A DNA stretch of 64,000 nt from Flavobacterium glycines (GTDB lineage: Bacteria > Bacteroidota > Bacteroidia > Flavobacteriales > Flavobacteriaceae): positions 1 through 64,000 of the forward strand of contig NZ_FNEO01000002.1 in the NCBI RefSeq assembly GCF_900100165.1, given 5' to 3'. The first letter of the stretch is position 1; each line of letters starts with the position of its first letter. A model generated the notes under the pieces. That model saw only the letters and a list, made by a program, of their open reading frames with translations. It was not told where the DNA came from and ran no database searches. A program made the translations under genes and the position numbers. This document shows, in pieces, positions 45,348 to 53,859 of this stretch.

Positions 45348-45375
45348 TACTACTAAAACCTTTCACTAAAAAACG

Positions 45376-46758
45376 ATGTCAAAAATGAAATCTACAATAC
45401 ATTCAAATCAAAGGAGCGCAGTAATCCCTATGATTATTTTAACCAGTTTATTTTTTATACTGGGATTTATAACCTGGTTAAATGGTCCACTAATTCCTTT
45501 CTTTGAATTGGCTTGTGAATTATCAGCCTCACAGGCTTATTTTGTGACTTTTGCATTTTATATTGCCTATTTTGTCATGGCTATTCCCTCTTCAAAAGTA
45601 ATTGAGAATATCGGTTATAAAAACGGAATTTCATTTGGCTTACTCACTATTGCTTTTGGAGCATTTTTATTTTATCCGGCTGCCGAAAGTCGCACTTTCT
45701 ATTTATTTCTAATAGCGTTATTTATTATGGGAACCGGTTTGGCAATTTTACAAACAGCCGCTAATCCTTATGTTGTGGTTATTGGACCACGAGAAAGTGC
45801 TGCAGCAAGAATCAGCGTATTAGGAATTGCTAACAAATTAGCTGGTTTTGTTGCTCCTTTAGTTCTAACAGCTTTAGTTTTGTCAAATATGCAGGATTAC
45901 ACTGCCGAAAAAATTGCAGCTCTTGATAGCGAAGCTAAATCAGCAGCATTGGACACTCTAGCACTGCAATTACAAACTCCTTACATGTATATGGGAGCCG
46001 TAATACTTATTCTGGCACTATTAGTACGTTTTTCTCCATTACCGGAAATCGATTTGGACAAAGATGGAAATGTAGCCCATATGAGTATTTTTAAACAAAT
46101 CCAAAATGCGTTCCAATTCCCTCAATTAGTTTTAGGTGTCATTACTTTAATGTTATACTTATCCGCCGAAGTTTTGGCAGGAGATTCCATTGGAGGTTTC
46201 GGTAAACAACTAGGTGTTTATGGTGAAGACGGTAACTTTTATTTAAAACTGACTTCATTTACCATGACCGCAATGGTAGTAGGATATATTCTAGGAATTA
46301 CGCTTATTCCAAAATACATTTCTCAGGTTCAGGCATTAAAAGCCTCGGGAATTTTTGGGTTGATTTTAGTCCTTTTAATAGTAACTGTTTCCCCTGCTAT
46401 ACATATTCAATTACCCGGAATTCCGGCATTGCCACTAGTAATTATTTTAGTGGCGCTTATGGGACTTTCTAATGCCTTATGTTGGCCTGCTATTTGGCCA
46501 ATGGCTCTTCAGGACTTGGGCGGATATACTAAAGTAGGAAGTGCCATATTAATTATGGGAATCATTGGCGGAGCCATTTTCCCTTTAATTTACGGGGCCT
46601 TAGTCGAAAATATAAATGCCGCTAATCTGGCAAATAATATGAGTAAAACAGTCAAAAGTGGCAATCAAATTGCCTATTTGATTTTGTTACCTACCTACCT
46701 TATGATCATCTTTTATGCCTTTAAAGGACATCAATACAGAAGCTGGTCAAGAAAATAA
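45376..46758 (+). CDS. FHS-family sugar MFS transporter (FucP/NagP-like)
   Basis: This 460-residue protein has 12 predicted membrane helices and the features of the fucose/galactose/glucose:H+ symporter group. These are FFILGFITWLNGPLIPFF at the first helix, YFVMAIPSSKVIENIGYKNG, LQTAANPYVVVIGP and LCWPAIWPMALQDLGG. Some Bacteroidota members carry N-acetylglucosamine or other sugars. Located between kduD and nagB, it probably imports the uronate or glucosamine released in the periplasm. It sits 28 bp after kduD and 35 bp before the nagB-like gene. The exact substrate is inferred from context only. Confidence 0.87.
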   Translation: MSKMKSTIHSNQRSAVIPMIILTSLFFILGFITWLNGPLIPFFELACELSASQAYFVTFAFYIAYFVMAIPSSKVIENIGYKNGISFGLLTIAFGAFLFYPAAESRTFYLFLIALFIMGTGLAILQTAANPYVVVIGPRESAAARISVLGIANKLAGFVAPLVLTALVLSNMQDYTAEKIAALDSEAKSAALDTLALQLQTPYMYMGAVILILALLVRFSPLPEIDLDKDGNVAHMSIFKQIQNAFQFPQLVLGVITLMLYLSAEVLAGDSIGGFGKQLGVYGEDGNFYLKLTSFTMTAMVVGYILGITLIPKYISQVQALKASGIFGLILVLLIVTVSPAIHIQLPGIPALPLVIILVALMGLSNALCWPAIWPMALQDLGGYTKVGSAILIMGIIGGAIFPLIYGALVENINAANLANNMSKTVKSGNQIAYLILLPTYLMIIFYAFKGHQYRSWSRK

Positions 46759-46793
46759 TTGAAATTAAGATTATAAAATAAAAATAAAGAATA

Positions 46794-48719
46794 ATGAAAA
46801 GTACAATAGACAAAGCGACAGGATTTGAGAAACGATTTGAAAATATCAATACGGTAGTTTTCGAAAATTCAGCTGAAGCTTCTAAAGCTGTTGCTCAGGA
46901 AATTGCAACACTTATCAAATCAAAACAAGCCAACAACGAATCCTGTGTATTAGGTCTTGCAACAGGTTCTTCTCCAAAAGGATTGTATGCTGAATTAGTT
47001 CGTTTGCATAAAGAAGAAGGATTGAGTTTTAAAAATGTCATCACCTTCAATTTGGATGAATATTATCCAATGGAGCCTAATTCAGTAAATAGCTATGTGC
47101 GATTTATGAAAGAATTACTCATAGATAAAGTAGATATTTTACCTGAAAATTATCATATTCCTGACGGAACTTTATCCAAAGAGCAAATTGCGGATTACTG
47201 CGCGGATTATGAAGCTAAAATTGAAGCTTTGGGCGGAATCGATTTGCAAATACTTGGAATTGGAGGAAATGGGCATATCGGGTTTAATGAATCCGGTTCT
47301 TTACAAAACTCTAAAACCAGATTAGTTGCGCTGGATCATATTACCAGAGTAGCTGCAAGTGGTGATTTTTCAGGATTGAGCAATACGCCAAGAACAGCGA
47401 TTACCTTAGGAGTTAAAAAAATCATGGAAGCCAAACAAGTTATTCTGATGGCTTGGGGTGAAGGAAAATCAAACATTATCCAAAAATCAGTTGAAGGCGA
47501 AGTGACCAATCATATTCCAGCTTCCTTTTTGCAAGAGCATAACAATGCAGTTTTTGTTTTAGACAAAGAAGCTTCTTCTAAACTAACCCGAATTAACAAA
47601 CCATGGTTAGTTGAAAAAATTGTTTGGACGGATAAATTAATCCGAAAAGCCGTTTTAGGCTTAGCATTAGATTTGAAAAAACCAATTTTAATGCTTACCG
47701 ATGCCGATTATATTGAAAACGGAATGAGTGATTTATTAGCCGATTCAGGTCCTGCTTATGACATCAATATTAAAATTTTTAATAAACTGCAAAACACCAT
47801 CACAGGTTGGCCGGGCGGAAAACCAAATGCAGATGATGAAAACCGACCTGAAAGAGCCGAACCGGCTAGAAAAAGAGTCTTACTTTTTAGTCCGCATCCC
47901 GATGATGATATCATTAGTATGGGAGGTACTTTTATGCGTTTGCAGGAACAAGGTCATGAAGTACACGTAGCCTATCAAACTTCGGGGAACATTGCTGTTG
48001 CTGATGATGAAGCCCTTAGATTTGCAAATTTTGTGATTGATTACAATGAAAAATTTGGAATAAAAAGTGTAGAAGCTGAAGATATTTATAAAAAAGCCTC
48101 TGTCTTTTTAAAGAACAAAAAAGCCAGCGAAATTGATATTCCGGAAGTTCGTTACATCAAAGGATTGATTCGAAAAGGAGAAGCGCGTGCAACAAGTCAT
48201 TTTGTTGGATTGCCAGACAGTCAAATTCATTTTATGGAGCTTCCTTTCTATGAAACAGGAACTATTGAGAAGAAACCTATTGGAAAAGAAGATATCCAAA
48301 TTACGATGGATTTGATTGAAAAAGTACAACCACATCAAATCTATGCTGCTGGTGATTTAGCCGATCCACACGGAACACACAAAGTATGTCTGGATGCCAT
48401 TTTTGAAGCGGTAAAAAATCTCAAGTCAAAAGATTTCATGAAAGATTGTTGGGTTTGGTTATACCGAGGAGCCTGGCAGGAATGGGGAATTGACGAAATT
48501 GAAATGGCCGTACCAATGAGTCCGGATCAGGTTTTAACCAAAAGACACGGAATATTCAAACACCAATCTCAAAAAGACGGAGTTGTTTTTCAGGGAACTG
48601 ATTCCAGAGAATTTTGGCAAAGAGCAGAAGACAGAAATGCAGAAACGGCACAATTATACAATCAATTAGGTTTAGCTCATTATGCTGCTATGGAAGCATT
48701 TGTGAGGTGGGAATATTAG
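46794..48719 (+). CDS. nagB: Glucosamine-6-phosphate deaminase fused to a PIG-L-like domain
   Basis: This 641-residue two-domain cytoplasmic protein is seen in many Bacteroidota. The N-terminal NagB domain (about residues 15-270) has LGLATGSSPKGLYAEL, FNLDEYYP, the GIGGNGHIGFNESGS active-site block and LGVKKIMEAKQVILMAWG. The C-terminal domain (from about residue 359) is LmbE/PIG-L-like with LFSPHPDDDIISMGG, beginning at about residue 361, and a later DPHGTHKVCLDAIFEA motif. It converts glucosamine-6-phosphate to fructose-6-phosphate and ammonia, the end point for the amino sugar of heparan sulfate. Whether the second domain deacetylates a sugar is unproven. It is the last gene of the kduD operon. 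Confidence 0.92.
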   Translation: MKSTIDKATGFEKRFENINTVVFENSAEASKAVAQEIATLIKSKQANNESCVLGLATGSSPKGLYAELVRLHKEEGLSFKNVITFNLDEYYPMEPNSVNSYVRFMKELLIDKVDILPENYHIPDGTLSKEQIADYCADYEAKIEALGGIDLQILGIGGNGHIGFNESGSLQNSKTRLVALDHITRVAASGDFSGLSNTPRTAITLGVKKIMEAKQVILMAWGEGKSNIIQKSVEGEVTNHIPASFLQEHNNAVFVLDKEASSKLTRINKPWLVEKIVWTDKLIRKAVLGLALDLKKPILMLTDADYIENGMSDLLADSGPAYDINIKIFNKLQNTITGWPGGKPNADDENRPERAEPARKRVLLFSPHPDDDIISMGGTFMRLQEQGHEVHVAYQTSGNIAVADDEALRFANFVIDYNEKFGIKSVEAEDIYKKASVFLKNKKASEIDIPEVRYIKGLIRKGEARATSHFVGLPDSQIHFMELPFYETGTIEKKPIGKEDIQITMDLIEKVQPHQIYAAGDLADPHGTHKVCLDAIFEAVKNLKSKDFMKDCWVWLYRGAWQEWGIDEIEMAVPMSPDQVLTKRHGIFKHQSQKDGVVFQGTDSREFWQRAEDRNAETAQLYNQLGLAHYAAMEAFVRWEY

Positions 48720-48741
48720 ATTTTTTTAATTTGTTGTAGTG

Positions 48742-48773
48742 AAAAATCAGGCTTTATAGCCTGATTTTTTTTT
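48742..48773 (+). terminator. Terminator of the kduD operon
   Basis: AAATCAGGCT and AGCCTGATTT form a 10-bp stem with a four-base loop and a run of T. It closes the heparan sulfate locus. Confidence 0.9.
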
Positions 48774-48923
48774 ATTCATAAACATTAAAAACTGTATTTA
48801 CAATAATTTAATTTATTGAAATAGCAGTATATATAACTCGTTTCAATCTTTTAAATAAAACATTAAAATTATAATGTCATTATTTGTAAAAATTTTTATC
48901 TGAAATTTATAAGTAAATTAATA

Positions 48924-48940
48924 TGTTCGATAGTCGAACA
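48924..48940. promoter_or_regulatory. 17-bp perfect palindrome, possible operator
   Basis: TGTTCGATAGTCGAACA is perfectly self-complementary around a three-base centre. Such a dyad fits a dimeric regulator, but no gene starts within several hundred bases on either side. Confidence 0.35.
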
Positions 48941-49500
48941 CCTTAAGCCTAATTTAAAGAGTTATTTTTCAATTTAAAAAGATAGATTTTTTAAACAATC
49001 ATTAAAAAGAAAACTTATTATTGCTTTTGAAAAACAATTTCAACAAACCAATCATTCTCAACAATCCCAATAAGACAAAGGCTTCACAAACTATCCCTTA
49101 AGTTATCCAAGAACATTAATATAGGTGTAAGGTGTTAGATTGTAATCCCCTCGACTCCACAAAAAATTATAAGCATTTCTTTTTTTATTAAACCGAAGTA
49201 CAAACAACTTATGGATAAATAAAATTTATTGAGAATCTTCAACAAATTATGACGCGGATATTCTAAAAATATTTTTTTAACTTTAAATTTAATATTAATC
49301 GAATTTCTCGTTGACACATAAAATTTACAGACTTTTATTTTAAAATTATATACCCAAAAGTTCCATTTTAACATTTTACCTTAACTGAACATTAAACCAA
49401 TATTTTAAATATTATCTTACAATTTAATTCTAAAAACAGGCTAATTTCTTCAAATCCTGCATAAAATGGTTTGAAAATTGTATCGTAGGGGTCACAAACT

Positions 49501-49532
49501 AAAAATGCCAAACTTTACAGTTTGGCATTTTT
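49501..49532. terminator. Orphan bidirectional terminator
   Basis: AAAAATGCCAAACT and AGTTTGGCATTTTT form a perfect 14-bp stem with a TTAC loop, flanked by A and T tracts. No coding gene ends nearby, so an unannotated transcript probably stops here. Confidence 0.7.
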
Positions 49533-49880
49533 TTTTATGTTTTTTACTAAAATCAACAAGTTATAGTAGGATAAAATATGGTTTGAATTTTATTAGAGTT
49601 ACCTTGACTGGATTCAAATCAGTAATGTATTTAATGTTAGAACTATATTTTTTATTTATCCAACCTTTCTGAAAATCATTTTTACGCATATTGTTATACT
49701 ACTCAGAAATCTTAAAAAATACTATCATGGCTCAAAAACTGAGATTATTGTGAAGATTTCAGAGCCTCTTTCTCCACCGATACAATTACTAAAAATCTGT
49801 AAAACTTATGTTTTACAACTTTTTTTATTGTTTGCTACACAACAAGACAGAATAATTATTTCAATATTTTATGTCCGTCT

Positions 49881-50663
49881 TTATTCATTATCATTTTTTA
49901 TATTCCACTCTATCACATCCTCAACTATTGGTTTCTCGAAGTCAACCCATTTCTCATAGCCTTTGTCATTCAAATGAAGGCCGTCTTTGGTCAATTCCTT
50001 TGGCAGTTCGCCGTTTGCATCTGCAAATTGAGCATATAAATCAATAACTTTATAATAACCTTTAGCTTCATTTTTTTTAATGATTGTATTCACCGAAAGA
50101 ATATCTTCTTTCAAGAATTCTCTTCGGCTAGGCAAAAGTGTCCGCACATAAATCTTTGTCGTCGGCGATTTGTGATGAATTTTTTTGGCAATTTTCAAGA
50201 TGTTTTTGGCTACATATTCGGGTGACGGAACAATTTTGTCATATTTTAAAGCACGATTGTCTTCATTGTGATGGAGATTAAAGAGGTCATTAATTCCAAT
50301 GAGGATAAATACCGCTTTGGGTTTGAAATAAATAATTTCATCCAAACGTTGCAATACGCCATCGGTACCATCTCCGGCAATTCCCCCGTTACGGATATTG
50401 TTTATCCCAAATCTGGCACTCCAATCTTTTCCTCCTTCCGTGATGCTATTGCCTATAAAGACAATTTCTCCAAACTCCAAAGGCTCTTTTTTAAACTCTT
50501 GAATTCGTTTTGGGTAATATTTTTGGGTCCAATCGTTATGATAGCGGCTTACTACTTTTTGGGTTGGGTATAATGCTGCTAATTTATTTGTCTCAACTGG
50601 AGCTGATTGTCCAAAAGTATTAATGCTTATAATTAAAAATAAAATTAGGCCTATTTTTTTCAT
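49881..50663 (-). CDS. SGNH/GDSL-family esterase, exported
   Basis: This 260-residue protein has a signal peptide (about 1-19, ending NTFGQ). SGNH-hydrolase blocks are all present: block I IVFIGNSITEGG with the nucleophile Ser73, the Gly of RNGGIAGDGTDGV (block II), the Asn of LIGINDLF (block III), and DGLHLNDKGYEKW with the catalytic Asp and His (block V). Members deacetylate sugars or hydrolyse other esters, and many are GlcNAc or carbohydrate esterases. Location just outside the heparan locus is suggestive but it is not in the same operon. It is divergent from the SDR gene at 51014. Confidence 0.88.
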   Translation of the reverse strand: MKKIGLILFLIISINTFGQSAPVETNKLAALYPTQKVVSRYHNDWTQKYYPKRIQEFKKEPLEFGEIVFIGNSITEGGKDWSARFGINNIRNGGIAGDGTDGVLQRLDEIIYFKPKAVFILIGINDLFNLHHNEDNRALKYDKIVPSPEYVAKNILKIAKKIHHKSPTTKIYVRTLLPSRREFLKEDILSVNTIIKKNEAKGYYKVIDLYAQFADANGELPKELTKDGLHLNDKGYEKWVDFEKPIVEDVIEWNIKNDNE

Positions 50664-50974
50664 AGTGTTCTGTTTGTGCTATTTCAACGGAATGTGGTTA
50701 ATTGGAACGATTAGGTGTTATGTCTCGTCTTTCAAGAATGTCCAAAGATACAGTGAATACAAATCAAAAAGAGTTGCCAACTATGATTATTTTATGATAC
50801 AATTGTTGTTTTTGCCTTTTTCATTTATTCCTAAATCACTCATATAAATATAGAAATCAAAAGTTAAAAAAACGTGCAAATTTTGAGTTAGAACAAGAAT
50901 ATAAAGACCAAAAAACGACCTTTTCAACAAAGTAATTCGGACTTTTGAACAAAACGCACTGGGGATAAGCATTC

Positions 50975-50982
50975 TATCTTTG
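50975..50982 (+). promoter_or_regulatory. -7 element before the SDR/AraC pair
   Basis: TATCTTTG matches TAnnTTTG and lies 31 bp before the ATG at 51014. A TTG at 50945-50947 is 27 bp upstream, longer than usual. The remainder of the 350-bp divergent gap shows no gene. Confidence 0.45.
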
Positions 50983-51013
50983 TCTCAATAAAAATTTAAA
51001 TCAAATTTAAAAA

Positions 51014-52051
51014 ATGGGACAAAACAATTACAACGGAGCCTTGCAAAAACCGATAGGTTCTGGCTTCAACGCAACATCAACAACTACAGATGTAATCAAG
51101 GGAATTGACCTTGCAGAAAAAATCGCCATCGTAACGGGCGGTGACGGAGGACTTGGTTTGGAAATCACCAAAACATTGACTTCGGCTGGAGCAAGGGTTA
51201 TTGTTCCTGCTAGAGATGTCGAAAAAACGAAACAAAATCTGGAAGGCATCAACAATGTAGAAGTATCCGCATTAAACCTGACTGATCCTGCTTCTATTAA
51301 TGCTTTTGCAGAGAAATTTTTGGCTTCAGGCAGACCATTGCATTTGCTTATCAATAATGCTGGTGTAATGTGGACTCCTTTGTATCGTGACGAACGTGGC
51401 AATGAGGGACAATTTTCAACCAATCATTTGGGGCATTTTCAACTAACAGCCAAACTTTGGGAAGCATTGAAAAAAGCAAATGGCGCAAGAGTAATTACGG
51501 TTTCTTCTTCAGGACACCATTATTCGCCGGTACTTTTTGACGATGTAAACTACAACACAAGGGAGTACGATAAATTTGAAGCCTATGGACAATCCAAAAC
51601 TGCCAATGTACTTTTTGCGGTAGAATTGGATAAACGAGCACTGCAATTTGGCGTTCGGGCTTATGCCTTGCACCCTGGGTTGATTTTGGAAACCAATCTG
51701 GGCAGACATTTAGCGTTTGAAGATTTTGTTACCTTGGGTATTTTAAATGCTGACGGTACACCAAATCCTCTAGCCGAAGAAGCAATGAAAAAAATACAAA
51801 AAACCAAGGAACAAGGAGCTGCCACAACAGTTTGGGCTGCAACGAGTCCAAAGCTTGAAAACATTGGAGGCGTGTATTTGGAAGATGTAGAAATTGCCCA
51901 ATACGATGCAGAAAATTACGACAGTATTGCTGCTGCCTATAGAAACCCAGGCGGATTTGGAGGTGTGGCTCCCTTTGCATTAGACGCAGAAGCTGCCCAA
52001 AAACTTTGGACTTTGACCGAAGAATTGACCAACACAAAATTTGATATTTAA
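51014..52051 (+). CDS. Short-chain dehydrogenase/reductase, retinol-dehydrogenase-like
   Basis: This 345-residue SDR is longer than the classical 250 residues and resembles the WW-domain oxidoreductase/retinol dehydrogenase-type subfamily. NAD(P)-binding motif TGGDGGLGLEITKTL begins near residue 41. LLINNAGVMWTPLYRD (about residue 113), the Ser of TVSSSGHHYSP, and YGQSKTANVLFAVEL with the catalytic Tyr and Lys follow. VRAYALHPGLILETNL is the post-catalytic segment. No signal peptide is seen. The substrate is unknown. The AraC-type regulator downstream may control it. Confidence 0.88.
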   Translation: MGQNNYNGALQKPIGSGFNATSTTTDVIKGIDLAEKIAIVTGGDGGLGLEITKTLTSAGARVIVPARDVEKTKQNLEGINNVEVSALNLTDPASINAFAEKFLASGRPLHLLINNAGVMWTPLYRDERGNEGQFSTNHLGHFQLTAKLWEALKKANGARVITVSSSGHHYSPVLFDDVNYNTREYDKFEAYGQSKTANVLFAVELDKRALQFGVRAYALHPGLILETNLGRHLAFEDFVTLGILNADGTPNPLAEEAMKKIQKTKEQGAATTVWAATSPKLENIGGVYLEDVEIAQYDAENYDSIAAAYRNPGGFGGVAPFALDAEAAQKLWTLTEELTNTKFDI

Positions 52052-52060
52052 TTAATTGAA

Positions 52061-52103
52061 AAAAATAAGGTTCACATCGTTGAGCCTTATTTTTTTACCT
52101 TTG
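52061..52103 (+). promoter_or_regulatory. Terminator overlapping a promoter, probable leaderless transcript
   Basis: A stem of AAAAATAAGG/CCTTATTTTT (52061-52094) ends the SDR gene. It runs directly into TACCTTTG (52096-52103), an exact -7 consensus, only 4 bp before the ATG at 52108. Transcription would start at or next to the ATG, giving an mRNA with essentially no leader. No TTG is present at the right distance. Confidence 0.5.
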
Positions 52104-52107
52104 TATT

Positions 52108-52938
52108 ATGGCAACAAAACGAATCAATAAAAACGCTGAAATTGTTTTCAGCTGTAGCGGATCTACTCGTAACAATACCGAAATGATTGCGGAGGAACAT
52201 TGCGTTGTTCGGGTGTTGTCGGGCGAATTAAAAGTGATTCAGTCAAGTAAAACCTATATTTTTGGGTTGGGCGAAACGCTTCTTTTTCCAAGAAATCAAC
52301 TATCTACGTTAATAAAGTCCGATAAAGACGGCTTGCCTTACAGAGCCATTGTGGTAAAACTGACACAGGACGTTTTAAGGGCATTTTACGAACAAAAAAA
52401 ATTGCAAACCACTCTGGTTTCTAAAACCGATTACATCATTCTTTTGTCCCAAAGTCCTTTACTCGATAGTTTTTTTGCTTCGATCTTGCCGTATTTCGAC
52501 CTAAATTACAAATTACCGCAAGAACTCTCTGAATTGAAAATTCAGGAAGCGATTACCATTTTACGCTCCATAAACCAAGACATCGACAACATTTTTTCTG
52601 ACTTTTCAGAACCTCATAAAATCAACTTGGTCGAATTTATGGAACGTAATTATATGTTCAATATGCCATTAGAAAAATTTGGATACCTGACCGGGCGAAG
52701 TTTGACCACTTTTAAACGTGATTTCAAAAAGGCTTACAACACCACACCACAAAAGTGGATTACCCAAAAGCGACTGGAACTAGCCCGTTTTCAAATAACT
52801 GAAAAAAAGAGAAAACCCATTGATATTTTTTATGAAGTGGGTTTTGAAAACTTATCCCATTTCTCTTTTGCTTTTAAAAAACAATTTGGGAAGAGTCCTA
52901 CGGAGTTTGTAAATAAAACTGACAATGCTAGCTTTTAA
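52108..52938 (+). CDS. AraC-family transcriptional regulator
   Basis: This 276-residue protein has an N-terminal cupin-like sensor region (about 1-160, with VVRVLSGELKVIQSSKTYIFGLGETLLFP) and a C-terminal AraC/XylS DNA-binding domain (about 180-272). Landmarks of the second are MPLEKFGYLTGRSLTTFKRDFKKAYNT (first helix-turn-helix), TPQKWITQKRLELAR, and the signature IFYEVGFENLSHFSFAFKKQFGKSP. It probably activates the neighbouring SDR gene or itself in response to a small molecule, as for other single AraC/SDR pairs. The -7 element abuts the start codon, which suggests leaderless translation. Confidence 0.9.
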   Translation: MATKRINKNAEIVFSCSGSTRNNTEMIAEEHCVVRVLSGELKVIQSSKTYIFGLGETLLFPRNQLSTLIKSDKDGLPYRAIVVKLTQDVLRAFYEQKKLQTTLVSKTDYIILLSQSPLLDSFFASILPYFDLNYKLPQELSELKIQEAITILRSINQDIDNIFSDFSEPHKINLVEFMERNYMFNMPLEKFGYLTGRSLTTFKRDFKKAYNTTPQKWITQKRLELARFQITEKKRKPIDIFYEVGFENLSHFSFAFKKQFGKSPTEFVNKTDNASF

Positions 52939-53148
52939 TACTACAATATAATGAAAAACTGTACTTTAATTAATTTTAGTTCAAGCATAAGATATTTGTT
53001 TCTTTAAAAAGAGATCAGGTACACTATATAAGAAACTCTTGAAAGAAATCTATATTTCCTGAAAAACTCAAAAAACGATTAAAAATTCACCTCTAAAAAA
53101 ACAGTAAAACAAGAGATTTTGCTTCTGGATTTAATTTTTTACAAAAAA

Positions 53149-53180
53149 TGAACAATGTTCAAAAATAAAACATATCTTTG
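53149..53180 (+). promoter_or_regulatory. tetR promoter with palindromic operator
   Basis: The dyad TGAACAATGTTCA (53149-53161) lies about where the -33 element would be, 11 bp before TATCTTTG (53173-53180). The identical dyad recurs before the TolC gene at 53836-53848. Repressor binding would block this promoter. Confidence 0.75.
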
Positions 53181-53198
53181 TCAAATAATTCTAGAGGT

Positions 53199-53816
53199 AT
53201 GAGTGTCGCAAATAGAAAAGCAAAAGAAAAAGAAGCATTAAAAGCATTGATTTTAAAAGGTGCCAAAAGACTTTTTATAGAAAAGGGTATTGAGCAAACG
53301 ACAATTAGAAATATTGCTGACGAAATTGACTATAGTGTAGGTACCGTATATGTTTATTTTAAAGACAAGAATGCCATTTTACACGACCTGCATTCTATTG
53401 GTTTTCAAGAATTAGGAGGATATTTTGAGGAATTGTTCAGCATAGAAGATCCAATGGAACGATTACGAAAAATGGGATTTACCTACATAAAATTTGCCTT
53501 GGAAAATCAAGAAATGTATGATTTGATGTTTAATCTTAAAGCTCCGATGGAATTTTTGGAAAGTTCGGAAGAGGGAGGTTGGAATGAAGGGCTTGTGACT
53601 TTCAACTCCGTAAAAACAACAGTTCAGCAGTGCATAGAAAAAGGACATTTTAAAGGCCACAATATGGAACCGCTTTCGTTTATGGTTTGGAGTTTGGTTC
53701 ACGGTATGTGCTGTCTCGAAATTCGTCAGCGAACCAAAGGCCTAAAATTCACAAATCCTGATACGATCCTACTGGATGGTTATAATGAGTATTTAAAAAT
53801 AATAGATCGACTATAA
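53199..53816 (+). CDS. TetR-family transcriptional regulator of the efflux operon
   Basis: This 205-residue repressor has a TetR-type helix-turn-helix at about residues 10-55: LKALILKGAKRLFIEKG, QTTIRNIADEIDYSVGTVYVYFKDKNAIL. The C-terminal ligand-binding half (about 60-205) is variable, as usual. The ATG at 53199 is chosen; an in-frame TTG at 53178 lies inside the -7 element. The gene is the first of a co-oriented cluster with TolC, HlyD and RND genes. Identical palindromes before it and before tolC indicate that it represses both. The inducer is probably a substrate of the pump. Confidence 0.9.
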   Translation: MSVANRKAKEKEALKALILKGAKRLFIEKGIEQTTIRNIADEIDYSVGTVYVYFKDKNAILHDLHSIGFQELGGYFEELFSIEDPMERLRKMGFTYIKFALENQEMYDLMFNLKAPMEFLESSEEGGWNEGLVTFNSVKTTVQQCIEKGHFKGHNMEPLSFMVWSLVHGMCCLEIRQRTKGLKFTNPDTILLDGYNEYLKIIDRL

Positions 53817-53835
53817 ATTTTTTTGTTCAAAAAAA

Positions 53836-53848
53836 TGAACAATGTTCA
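53836..53848 (+). promoter_or_regulatory. Second TetR operator, upstream of the TolC gene
   Basis: TGAACAATGTTCA is identical to 53149-53161. An additional dyad GTTCAAAAAAATGAAC (53825-53840) overlaps it. It lies between the tetR stop and the tolC start. Confidence 0.7.
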
Positions 53849-53859
53849 ATTAAAAAACA

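Larger units (their letters stand above)
48774..49880. other. Gene-free AT-rich interval
   Basis: About 1.1 kb without a credible coding region. The only ORFs over 60 codons lack family features and unusual starts. It holds a 17-bp palindrome (48924-48940), a segment resembling a tRNA 3' end (about 49142-49161, ATCCCCTCGACTCCAC) and an orphan terminator (49501-49532). It may contain a small RNA or the decayed edge of the locus. Confidence 0.5.

Noticed and set aside
49478..49672. 64-codon ORF in the gene-free interval
   Set aside because: It runs through a perfect terminator stem and is composed of AT-driven hydrophobic residues; no family feature.
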